64,000 bases of DNA from Candidatus Bruticola papionis (GTDB taxonomy: Bacteria; Vulcanimicrobiota; Xenobia; Xenobiales; Xenobiaceae), in the NCBI GenBank assembly GCA_002407045.1, contig DHKB01000019.1:1-64000 (forward strand). Reading direction: 5' to 3'. Position 1 is the first letter of the stretch, and each line of letters starts with the position of its first letter. Made by a program: the position numbers and the translations under genes. This document shows, piece after piece, positions 44,444 to 53,373 of this stretch. The notes below the pieces were generated by a model, which saw only the letters and a program-made list of their open reading frames with translations, had not been told where the DNA came from and searched no databases.

Positions 44444-45928
44444 CTAGACCGCCTTTTCCTGAGCTTGCAAATAAGCAGCCGCGTTATTTATGATGCGTCC
44501 CGTAGCTGTTTCGCATAAGATCATGGGAGTATTGGGACTTTGTAAAGTTTGGGCAATCTTAGAAGGAGCTTCCAAATGCACCTCGTTTGCATCAATATAA
44601 AGCCACTTTTCCCAAGGCTGTTTCTTTTTGTCTTCAGCTTCTGTTAAATTTTGATCGACGCCCATAAGCCAAGTAATGGTAAGGTGGGTGTCTCTGACCG
44701 CTCCCAGAGCGTTTTTTACCCAGTCTCCATAAGCGGCTGGCACAAACACAAAGCAACTATGGTAGCCGAGTTTGGAAGCTTCTTCCAAAAATTTTCTCAA
44801 GCCGCAAAGCTCCCTTGATTCTGCATTTCCGGAAGAAGCTAAGAAATCGAGTGCTTCACTCATAATGGAAGTTGTTCCGACGCAGCCGTCGGCGCCGAAG
44901 AGCCAGCTATCGCCCAAAATTTTAGACTCGAGAATTGAACGAGCAAAAGAAGCGCTGGCTTCGTCGTTGGGGCCGGATACCAAATAGGCGCAAGTACGTG
45001 TCTGAGCGGTAAGCGCTCTTTCCGGCATACGGACGACTAAGCGGCGACTGCGGGCATAAACTTTCCACAATATCGAGCGAGAGGAGTCGCCTGGGACGTA
45101 TTGGCGCATTTCTATAAGATCGCCCTGGGGCGAACCGAAAGGATCGGAAATATCTTCGCCGCCAGCCATGCTTAAGGTGATGCTGCTGCTTTTTACGGCG
45201 CTGGGTTTGGGATAAGCTTTAAACTTAACATTTTGAGTACTCACCCAAGTCACGTCGGCCAGCCCCAAAATGTCTTCCACTCTAAAGCGACGGCTAATCT
45301 TTTCTACACTACAACGGTGGTTGACTGTAATATATTCAGCAACAGAAGATAAGCTTTGCTTACATTCGGTTTCAACTTCCGCCGGATAGAGCCATTCAAT
45401 AGAAATATTGACAAAAGGAACAGGTAAAAAGGCTATTTCCAATCCTGACTTGGACTGATACATAGTGGAAGTACTTATATCTGATAAGCCAACTTCGCAT
45501 TTAGCTCTCCAATGTATAGCTAAATAAATAGCACCTATGCTTACGGCCAAAATCATCAAGATACCGACGATCATAAGAGCTACGGAAGCGGAGATCCAGA
45601 CTATATCGTCTTCTCCTAAGGCTACAAAGTAAAAAGTTAGGGCCAGCAGAATCATATAAGCTAATCCCATACCTGTAATGGGAATGAAGCCACCAACTGT
45701 TTTTATAAACTTGAAAGTTTTTGCTGAGGCGCCACGCAAAACTGCAGCCCAAGAACGTCTTTTTTCCGAATTGTTTTCCAAAAGTTCATCCTCTTCAGAC
45801 TGAACCGTCAAGTCTGTCATTCCATACTCTTTTTTAGCTTGCATTATAGCAAACGCAGAAGCTGATTGGGTCAACTTAGCCTTAGGCTTAGATATTGAAG
45901 AGGTACTTTTATTTCCTCTATATGACAA
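44444..45928 (-). CDS. DUF58 protein of the MoxR cluster
   Basis: A 494-residue DUF58 protein: two membrane helices (about 85-145), then a beta-sandwich, and the family signature GDLIEMRQYVPGDSSRSILWKVYARSRRLVVRMPERA near 285-320, which leads to a von Willebrand A-like fold. It is the first gene of the operon. Start is unclear: the only initiator for the full frame is a TTG at 45928; an ATG at 45820 (MTDLTVQ) is an alternative that would remove 36 polar residues. The end of the frame overlaps none of its neighbours. Confidence 0.85.
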   Translation of the reverse strand: MSYRGNKSTSSISKPKAKLTQSASAFAIMQAKKEYGMTDLTVQSEEDELLENNSEKRRSWAAVLRGASAKTFKFIKTVGGFIPITGMGLAYMILLALTFYFVALGEDDIVWISASVALMIVGILMILAVSIGAIYLAIHWRAKCEVGLSDISTSTMYQSKSGLEIAFLPVPFVNISIEWLYPAEVETECKQSLSSVAEYITVNHRCSVEKISRRFRVEDILGLADVTWVSTQNVKFKAYPKPSAVKSSSITLSMAGGEDISDPFGSPQGDLIEMRQYVPGDSSRSILWKVYARSRRLVVRMPERALTAQTRTCAYLVSGPNDEASASFARSILESKILGDSWLFGADGCVGTTSIMSEALDFLASSGNAESRELCGLRKFLEEASKLGYHSCFVFVPAAYGDWVKNALGAVRDTHLTITWLMGVDQNLTEAEDKKKQPWEKWLYIDANEVHLEAPSKIAQTLQSPNTPMILCETATGRIINNAAAYLQAQEKAV

Positions 45929-46012
45929 AAAATATTAGTTTATAATTAAGTATCGTTCAAAATTTAAAGAAAAGTAGTTGATCTCAAACAATAAGAATAA
46001 TAATCTTCAATA

Positions 46013-46777
46013 ATGCAAAGCGTTTCAAATATGTCTATTCCCTTGTCCTGGAAAGCGATTGTCAAGCAAGTATTTGGACTTGACGCCGAAATTCAGGCTG
46101 TTTACTTCTATGAGAGCAAGAAAAATCAAGTTTCTCGTCTCAGGCTTATTGTTAATGGGGAGCAGACTGACGTCATTGCCAAAAAATATGTTTGGGGAGA
46201 CATGGATAGTGAAATCGCTGTCCTGAAGAAAGCTGATAGCTTAGATTTAAATGTCCCCGGTTTTATCGCCAGGTTTTCCGATATAGCCTTTTTTACTCCT
46301 GTACCCGGAGTTTCCATGCATAATCCTATTACTGAAAAGCAAGCTAGTCTCTTGGGTGAATGGATGAGGTCATTCCATGAGAATATGACTCCTCAGAGAG
46401 CTAGAGGCACCTTTTTGCGTGGCGATTGTACTTTAAAAAATTTTTTATACGACGAAGAGGGAGAAAAAATCTACTCCTTAGACTTCGAACAAGCTTACTT
46501 TGGCCCGGCCGAAGATGATTTGGCTGAATTGATCGTTACCTTGCTCTCTGGAGCTAAAGCTGAAAGCGTATGGGAGTCACCGCACATTTTAGCTGTTAAA
46601 ACTATGCTTAGAGCTTACAAGCGCAAATTCAACGCTGTTTTTTTGTTTGAAGAAATTCTTCAAGGCTTGGCCAACCGCTTGGAATTTCGTCGGGAATTTG
46701 CTTCGGAAATCCAAGCTTTAATCGATGAATTTAGTAAACACAAGACTTCTTTTGTTGAATTATTAGAAAATAGATAA
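46013..46777 (+). CDS. Kinase-fold (APH/RIO-like) protein with altered catalytic loop
   Basis: A 254-residue small-molecule or protein kinase relative. Blocks include a lysine in DVIAKKYVWGDMDSEI (the ATP lysine and acidic partner region), LGEWMRSFHEN, the catalytic loop FLRGDCTLKNFLY near 135-147 and the metal loop YSLDFEQAYFGPAEDDLAELI near 153-173. The normal HGDxxxxN is RGDCTLKN here: the Asp and Asn stay but the His is Arg. Bud32-like and RIO-like kinases and aminoglycoside phosphotransferases share this fold; the substrate cannot be inferred. The start could be 46013 or the ATG at 46031; neither has a strong ribosome-binding site. A methyltransferase gene follows on the same strand. Confidence 0.65.
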   Translation: MQSVSNMSIPLSWKAIVKQVFGLDAEIQAVYFYESKKNQVSRLRLIVNGEQTDVIAKKYVWGDMDSEIAVLKKADSLDLNVPGFIARFSDIAFFTPVPGVSMHNPITEKQASLLGEWMRSFHENMTPQRARGTFLRGDCTLKNFLYDEEGEKIYSLDFEQAYFGPAEDDLAELIVTLLSGAKAESVWESPHILAVKTMLRAYKRKFNAVFLFEEILQGLANRLEFRREFASEIQALIDEFSKHKTSFVELLENR

Positions 46778-46826
46778 CTATTTTTGCAGTCAAATTCAGA
46801 CTGGAAAGAAGCAGGTTGAGTTTATT

Positions 46827-47444
46827 TTGGTACAATCAGAAAGCAAAAGATCTTGGGGAAATTTAGGGGATAAGGCTGATAATTTTTTATTGTGGGAAAA
46901 ACGCTATAGCATGAAGGGACGCGGTCCCAAAGAGCCTGAACCTTTTGTTGTAGAGTGTTTGCCTTACATGGCTAAAGGCAAAGTGTTGGATATTGCCTGT
47001 GGAGAAGGAAGACACGCTCTTTACTTAGCTCAAGCTTCCGCTTCTTTTGACGTTTTTGGTTTAGATCGATCGCCAACTGCTATAAAAGCTGCTACAGAAC
47101 GAGCTGCGCAATTGGGCCTTCGCGCCAATTTCGCAGTACGCGATTTGGAAAAAGAATTTCTACCTGACAAAATTTTTAGCACTATAGTGGTGACGCGCTA
47201 TTGGCAAGCTGATTTGTGCCCCCATATTGTCAATCATTTGGCTATTGGTGGCGTTTTAGTTTATGAAACTTACACTTTGGATTATTTACGTTATGGAGAA
47301 CGTACGCGCAGCCATTTATTACAAAGCGGTCAATTACGGGAAACTTTTGCTCAGCTTGGCTTAAAAATTGACTATTATGCTGAAGTTGACCGTCCGGAGA
47401 CTAGGGAATATTCTGCTAGGCTTAGGGCTATAAAAATTTCTTAA
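46827..47444 (+). CDS. Class I SAM-dependent methyltransferase (TehB-like)
   Basis: A 205-residue Rossmann-fold methyltransferase. Motif I is VLDIACGEGRHALYLA near 53-68 and the acidic loop is FGLDRS near 78-83; FSTIVVTRYWQADL is motif IV-like. The overall pattern resembles TehB tellurite-resistance methyltransferases and other small-molecule methyltransferases. The start is the TTG at 46827, with an AGGTTGAG stretch upstream, since no earlier ATG exists in frame. It lies 50 bases after the kinase-fold gene. Confidence 0.75.
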   Translation: MVQSESKRSWGNLGDKADNFLLWEKRYSMKGRGPKEPEPFVVECLPYMAKGKVLDIACGEGRHALYLAQASASFDVFGLDRSPTAIKAATERAAQLGLRANFAVRDLEKEFLPDKIFSTIVVTRYWQADLCPHIVNHLAIGGVLVYETYTLDYLRYGERTRSHLLQSGQLRETFAQLGLKIDYYAEVDRPETREYSARLRAIKIS

Positions 47445-47496
47445 TTTAGCTTATACTAATTTTCGTAGATTCGGCGTTTTTTTCTGACCTAATGGA

Positions 47497-47515
47497 GCTC
47501 CCAAAACCTGGGAGC
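47497..47515 (+). terminator. Small hairpin between the methyltransferase and A2M genes
   Basis: Seven-base arms GCTCCCA and TGGGAGC around AAACC, followed by an AT-rich but not T-only stretch. A weak terminator or a leader hairpin for the A2M operon. Confidence 0.4.
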
Positions 47516-47624
47516 GTATATTTACCTTTCGATTTTTATTGTCCACTTGTACTACAAGCAAAACAACTACTGGAAATACGATTTTAATAATTTAACTATA
47601 AATAAAATAGGCAGGTGTCGGCGT

Positions 47625-50600
47625 ATGAAAAAAAGCCTTTCAGACTTCTTAAAATGTTTGCCTACTTTTACAGCCAAAGGCCCCCATTTAGGGGCAGCCT
47701 TATTGGTCTGTTTAACTTGTTTGCTTTGCGCCTGTAGTATAAACAGTAAAATGCTTAGCGACTATGTAGCTCCAAGCTTGATTTTGCCTAAAGGTGCAAC
47801 ACGAGCGCTGACTGTGGTGCATGCTACTCCCTCTGGCGACTTAGTTTTGCCAGAGCAATACTCTACCTTTACTTTTGTCTTCAATCAGCCAGTAGTAAAT
47901 TTAGGCACAACTCAAGTCGATATTGAAGGGCTTAGCATTGAGCCTCCCGTTAAAGGCGTTTGGGCTTGGCGAGGAACAGCTTGCCTTACTTTTACTCCCC
48001 GAGAGCCGTTGCAAGTTTCTCACGCCTATCAAGTAACTGTGCCCGCTGGCTTAAAGGCTATTACCGGGCAAAAATTAGCTAAACCCTACACTATGCGTTT
48101 TGTGACGCCGCGTCCCGCTGTCATCCATTCTTCTCCTGCTGACGGCAATGCCAACGTATCTTTAGATAAGCCTGTATTTTTGCTCTTTAATCAGCCTATT
48201 GGCAACCAAATAGCTTTGAAAACTTTGCGTTTAACTTCTTCTCAAGGAGCTGTGCCTTGCCAAGCGCGTGTGGCCACTGAAGCTGAATTTAAAGCTTACC
48301 TTAAAGAGCTGCGCAATAATGAAGGTGACAGAGTTACTATGAATGGTTTAAGCGTCGATTTGGATAAGTTGACGCCCGAACAATTGATCGTTTTAGAGCA
48401 TCAGTCTCCCTTCCGCCAAGGTCAGCGCTATAAAGTTACCGTCCCAGCCAATTTTAAAGCCGACTCTTCTGCCGATTATGGATCTTTAACCGAAGAGAGT
48501 TTCTCTTTCAAAACTTACGATATTTTTAGCTTAAAATCTGTAACTAGTGCTGACGGAAACCATCCTGAAGAAGATATTATCTTTACTTTTACTAACCCGG
48601 TGAAGATGAACAGTTTGGCCAAAGCTCTCTCTTTTGAGCCGTCTGTCGCTATGCCCAAAGATTACTTAGAAGATTCTTATTCAAGTTCAGAATTGAGACT
48701 CAATTTACCTTTAAAACCAGACACTAGCTATAAAATAAAAATCAGCTCCGAACTGAAAGATGAGTTTAATAACAAAATTTCCAAATCTGAGAAACTTAAT
48801 TTTACCACTGCCGATTTTAAGCCGAGTTTGAGTTTAAGTAGTGGCCAAGCTGTTGTCGAAGCTAAAGTAAAAGACGCTTCTTTGCCTTTAGGCAGCATTA
48901 ATATCAATTCAATTAAAGTGGAAGGCAAAGCCGTTTCTATTCAAGAGCTCGTCAAAATGGCTCAAGACGACTTTTTCTTTGGCGGAATCGATAATTATCA
49001 ACCCCAAGGTGGCTTCACCTACGTAAAAGAGATCACATTAAAAAATAAGCCTAATGTTTATGCTGATAGTAAAATTGACCTTAAACCTATTTTGCAAGGC
49101 CACTCTAAGGGCTTGGCTTTAGTGCGCCTGACCTACAGAAATGCTGCCAACAAAGAAGAACATAAAACGGTGTTGGTTCAACTTACCGATTTATGTTTGA
49201 CTGCTAAATTTTCTGCTATCAATAATTTGCTTTGGGTGACCAGTTTAGATAGCGGCAAGCCTGTAGCCAACGTAAAAGTAACGCTTTACGATGAAAAAGC
49301 CGAAAAAGTATTTACCGGACAGACTGATAAGCAAGGCTTAGTAAAAGCTCCTGGTTGGAGTAAATATACTTCAGCTCAAGATGGCTTTGCTCCCAAGCAA
49401 TATATGTTGGCTTCTTGTAAAGACGATTTAGCTTTTATCTATTCTTCTGGAGCCAACAGTTTAGACACTTGGAAATTTAATGTTTTCAGTTATAGCACTC
49501 CTTATAAAGATGAAGTAAGAAGTTGCATTTTTACCGATAAAGGCGTATATAGCCCCGGAGAAGAGCTTAAGTTCAAAGTTTTATTGCGCTCTAATAAAAA
49601 AGCTCATTTGCAACTTCCCAAATTCTTAAAAAATGTACATTACCAAGCTAAAGATGGGGAGGGCAACACTTTTGCTAAAGGCACATGCCAAGTTAGCGTT
49701 GTGGGCAGCTCCAATGGAAGTATCAAAGTACCGCTCGATGCTGCTCCTGGTTATGCTTTTATGGAATTAACTATTCCCGAAAAAGAAGCTCAAAAGTTAG
49801 GTATCTCCTCTTGGCTTGGCTCAGTTTCTTATCGCATTGACGAGTATCAGCCAGTGCAAACGGAAGCAAAAATTGTCTCTTCTCAAAAGTCTTTGCTTTT
49901 AGGTGAAGAATTTAAAGGACGCATAGAAGGACGTTTCCTTTTTGGAGCGCCTATGGATAATGATCGTTTCCGTTACTCTTCTTCTATAGATAAATCTCCT
50001 TATTTTAGTAAAAAATACCCCGATTATTCTTTTTACTCAAAAGTTTGGGGACAAGATGATGATTTTGACAGTGCTACTTTAATTTCTGGCAGTGGTCATC
50101 TTGATAATAAGGGAGAATTTGCCTTTGAAATTCCCACTGAAGGTGTCCATTATCAGTGCCCTTCTGTGTTGTCAGTTGAAGGAACGGTAATTTCTTCAAG
50201 CTTGAAAGAAGTATCAGGCTCTTTGCAAATTCCTGTATGGCCAGCTAGCCATATTGTGGGTATCAAATTAGATTCTTACTTGGCCAAGCAAGGTCAGCCT
50301 TTTCAAGGTCAGCTTTTGGCTGTCGATCAAAATGAGGAAGCACAAAAAGGCATTCCTATAAAAATTGAGCTTATCCGCAAAAGTTGGGATTCTGTTTATA
50401 AAGCTGGAGTAGGAGGGGCCTACAATTGGGTTAGTGATTCCAAAGAAGAAACAGAAAGTACCCAAACTATCGTTAGTGGCACTGGCCCTGTAAATTTCAG
50501 CCTTATTCCCAAAAGTGCGGGAAGCTATATTATCCGCGTTTCAATTACTGATAAAAAAGGGCGTTGCAACCTTAATGAAACTGAAGTTTGGTGTAGCGGT

Positions 50601-53363
50601 TCCGGTTATGCAGCTTGGGAAAGACATGATGATAATGAACTGGGATTAAAATCTAATGCTGAGTCTTATTTGCCTGGTCAAACAGCAGAAATTTTGGTGC
50701 AATCTCCTTTTGAAGAAGCTGAAGCTTTAGTAAGTGTAGAAACCGACTCTGTAATTGATAGCTGGAATGTTAAACTTAAAGGCACAGCTCCTACAGTTCA
50801 GGTTCCGATAAAAAGTTTCTATGCACCTAATGTCTACGTTTCAGTAATTTTAGTTAAAGGTAGAGAAGGTAAAACCAATCTTAGCCAAGGTGGTTTAGAT
50901 TTAAGCAAGCCTACTTTTAGATTTGGTTATACCGAATTAAAAGTCGATAATCCTAAATCTAAACTTAAGGTAGAAGTCGTTTCCGATTTTGCTCAATATA
51001 AGCCCGGACAAACTGCCTCAGTTACGCTCAAATTGAGCGATTCTCAAGGCAAACCTGTTAGCGGTGAAGTTTGCTTATGGGCAGTAGATGAAGGCGTATT
51101 AAATTTAGTAGGCTATAAGTTGCCCAATTACTACGACATTTTTTATGCTAAGCGAGATTTAAATGTTGTAACTTCAGAAAATTGCGCTGATGTTATAGGC
51201 TTACGCTCTTATGGCAGCAAAGGAGCCAATCAAGGTGGAGGTGGTGGCAATGGTGACGAGGTGCGCGATGATTTTACGCCGACAGTTATGTGGAAGCCGT
51301 CTATTGCTATTGATGATACTGGCCATACTATAGTGCGCTTTAAGGCTCCTGACGCTTTGACGCGCTATCGTATTATGGCTGTAGCTTGCGACAATGGTGA
51401 ACGATTTGGTCAAGGGCAAACTACTTTTGAAGTTAGTAAAAAGCTGGTGCTGCTGCCCTCAGTTATAAAATATGCTCGTTGTGGCGATTCATTCCAAGTT
51501 GGCGTTTTGGCTCGCAACAATACAGATAAAACATATTCTGTAACTCTCAAAGCTCAGAGTCAAGGACTCAATTTTGCTAACGATTCTTTCCAAGCTACTT
51601 TGAAGCCTACAGAAGAAAAGGTTATGCTTTTTGACGTTTCGGCTTCGAATTGTGGCCATTTCCCCATTAAATTTAAAGGGCAAATGGGAACCGAAACCGA
51701 TATTTGCCAATATTCTATAAACGTTATTCCTGACGAGAGAACCAATGTAGCTGCTGTTTCTGGAGAGTTCGAGGCCAAAGAAGCTGCAGAGTATGTAAAA
51801 ATACCTGGCGGAGCTAAAGTAGGCAGCGCTATTTTAGATATTTCTGTATCCAATAATTTCTCCAGTCAACTTAATGGTGTTGTGCAAAAGTTATGGGATG
51901 AAGACGCTATCGCTTTAGATACAATTTTAGCTCGTACAGAGATAATTTTACTTTCCGATAGATTAGGCCTTAAACTGCCTCAAGAGCTTAATTCTGAGGC
52001 TAAACGCAAAGCTGCTGTTAAAAAATATTGCCAAGAGTTAGAAAAATTTAGAACTATAGATAACGGTTTCTCACTGTGGCCTGGAACCAAGGTTTGTAGC
52101 AACATTTATACAGCTTGGGCTTTAGATGTCATGACTAAGCTGAAAAAAATGGGCTGGCTTGAGAGTGAGAAAGAGTATCTGTATATCGATACCAAACTTT
52201 ATGCTAAAAATACAATTTACGCTTCTTTGCTAAAATTGCCCAAAGTTGGCGACGGAGTTGGTGATCCTGGTATTCCTATGCTTTTTGCCTCACTTTGTAA
52301 AATTGGAGAAGGCCAAAACTCTACTTTGGTAGTGTTGTATAGAGCTCGTCAGAAGTTCTCTCTGTCTGGACGTGCCTATATACTCAAAGCTGCCGCCGAA
52401 CTTAATAATCGAGAGATTGTTGAGGCTTTGCGCCAAGAATTGAGTAATACGCTTAAGATAGAGGAACGTCAAGCTTGGTTTGAGGAGGATGGAACAGCTG
52501 AACTTAATACCATTTCCGAGCGTGCATTGAGCAATGCAGCTGCACTTTCGGCAATGCTGCGCAGTGGTGACTTTAAGTTTGCTCCCAAGGTGTTTGCCTG
52601 GTTATTCAGTCATAAAGTTTCCGGCACTTGGGGATTCGAATTAGCTGATGCCAAAGTGGCCGAAGCTTTGACTACTTACACCGATAAAGAACAAGTGGTG
52701 CGCCATGATGTTGAAGTAAAAGTACGTTCTGGAGGCAAACAGCTCTTAAAAGGCACACTCAAATATCCTCAAGCCAATTGTCTCTTTGCTTCTAGTCCTA
52801 TTGCTACTATCGGTCAAGAAGTGCCCATAGAAATGAGTAAGACTGGATCTGGCAAATTGTATTATGATTTACTGCTCCGTTACGCTCCTACTAAACCTAT
52901 GCCTGCTACTGATCATGGTTTTTATATTTTCCAAAGTTGCAGTACTTTAGATGATTTGGAACGCCCCATTCCCTTTACAGAACTCAAGGTAGGCCAAGTC
53001 TATAAGGTAAGTGTAAATGTAATTTCTCCTGTAAACCGAGACCAAGTTGTTGTCAATGTGCCCTTACCGGCTGGTTTAGAAGTTGTCAATACAACTTTTG
53101 ATACAGAGAGCAATTTATATAGCAATTTGATTAATAAGGTAAATCCCGATCCCGATTATGGAACTTTTACCGACGCTGCATATTACTCAGACCATGTAAA
53201 AGTGTGGGCTGAAGGCTTACAAGCTGGAGAACATACGTATAGTTTCTTGGCTAGAGCTGTATCTTGTGGCCATTATCGCATGCCCGGTGCTAGAATCTAC
53301 CAAAAGAATTGTCCGGAAGTTTTTGGTTGTACTTCGGAAACGAGGTTAAAAATTGTCCCTTAA
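47625..53363 (+). CDS. Alpha-2-macroglobulin family lipoprotein (no visible thioester)
   Basis: A 1912-residue relative of E. coli YfhM. The start at 47625 has AGGTG upstream; 26 codons more are open but lack a signal. The signal has lipobox LCAC with Cys37, so it is a lipoprotein. Beta-sandwich (MG) domains follow: FTFVFNQPV, PADGNANVSLDKPVFLLFNQPI, and MG7-like DDFTPTVMWKPSI...DALTRYRIMAVA near 1220-1265. An alpha-toroid region (about 1430-1700) and a receptor-like C-terminus complete it. The CxEQ thioester expected at the start of the toroid is absent; the segment reads VVQKLWDEDAIALDTIL. It may therefore work without covalent trapping, like MagD-type A2Ms. It lies 10 bases ahead of pbpC. 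Confidence 0.9.
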   Translation: MKKSLSDFLKCLPTFTAKGPHLGAALLVCLTCLLCACSINSKMLSDYVAPSLILPKGATRALTVVHATPSGDLVLPEQYSTFTFVFNQPVVNLGTTQVDIEGLSIEPPVKGVWAWRGTACLTFTPREPLQVSHAYQVTVPAGLKAITGQKLAKPYTMRFVTPRPAVIHSSPADGNANVSLDKPVFLLFNQPIGNQIALKTLRLTSSQGAVPCQARVATEAEFKAYLKELRNNEGDRVTMNGLSVDLDKLTPEQLIVLEHQSPFRQGQRYKVTVPANFKADSSADYGSLTEESFSFKTYDIFSLKSVTSADGNHPEEDIIFTFTNPVKMNSLAKALSFEPSVAMPKDYLEDSYSSSELRLNLPLKPDTSYKIKISSELKDEFNNKISKSEKLNFTTADFKPSLSLSSGQAVVEAKVKDASLPLGSININSIKVEGKAVSIQELVKMAQDDFFFGGIDNYQPQGGFTYVKEITLKNKPNVYADSKIDLKPILQGHSKGLALVRLTYRNAANKEEHKTVLVQLTDLCLTAKFSAINNLLWVTSLDSGKPVANVKVTLYDEKAEKVFTGQTDKQGLVKAPGWSKYTSAQDGFAPKQYMLASCKDDLAFIYSSGANSLDTWKFNVFSYSTPYKDEVRSCIFTDKGVYSPGEELKFKVLLRSNKKAHLQLPKFLKNVHYQAKDGEGNTFAKGTCQVSVVGSSNGSIKVPLDAAPGYAFMELTIPEKEAQKLGISSWLGSVSYRIDEYQPVQTEAKIVSSQKSLLLGEEFKGRIEGRFLFGAPMDNDRFRYSSSIDKSPYFSKKYPDYSFYSKVWGQDDDFDSATLISGSGHLDNKGEFAFEIPTEGVHYQCPSVLSVEGTVISSSLKEVSGSLQIPVWPASHIVGIKLDSYLAKQGQPFQGQLLAVDQNEEAQKGIPIKIELIRKSWDSVYKAGVGGAYNWVSDSKEETESTQTIVSGTGPVNFSLIPKSAGSYIIRVSITDKKGRCNLNETEVWCSGSGYAAWERHDDNELGLKSNAESYLPGQTAEILVQSPFEEAEALVSVETDSVIDSWNVKLKGTAPTVQVPIKSFYAPNVYVSVILVKGREGKTNLSQGGLDLSKPTFRFGYTELKVDNPKSKLKVEVVSDFAQYKPGQTASVTLKLSDSQGKPVSGEVCLWAVDEGVLNLVGYKLPNYYDIFYAKRDLNVVTSENCADVIGLRSYGSKGANQGGGGGNGDEVRDDFTPTVMWKPSIAIDDTGHTIVRFKAPDALTRYRIMAVACDNGERFGQGQTTFEVSKKLVLLPSVIKYARCGDSFQVGVLARNNTDKTYSVTLKAQSQGLNFANDSFQATLKPTEEKVMLFDVSASNCGHFPIKFKGQMGTETDICQYSINVIPDERTNVAAVSGEFEAKEAAEYVKIPGGAKVGSAILDISVSNNFSSQLNGVVQKLWDEDAIALDTILARTEIILLSDRLGLKLPQELNSEAKRKAAVKKYCQELEKFRTIDNGFSLWPGTKVCSNIYTAWALDVMTKLKKMGWLESEKEYLYIDTKLYAKNTIYASLLKLPKVGDGVGDPGIPMLFASLCKIGEGQNSTLVVLYRARQKFSLSGRAYILKAAAELNNREIVEALRQELSNTLKIEERQAWFEEDGTAELNTISERALSNAAALSAMLRSGDFKFAPKVFAWLFSHKVSGTWGFELADAKVAEALTTYTDKEQVVRHDVEVKVRSGGKQLLKGTLKYPQANCLFASSPIATIGQEVPIEMSKTGSGKLYYDLLLRYAPTKPMPATDHGFYIFQSCSTLDDLERPIPFTELKVGQVYKVSVNVISPVNRDQVVVNVPLPAGLEVVNTTFDTESNLYSNLINKVNPDPDYGTFTDAAYYSDHVKVWAEGLQAGEHTYSFLARAVSCGHYRMPGARIYQKNCPEVFGCTSETRLKIVP

Positions 53364-53373
53364 GGGTTCGGAT

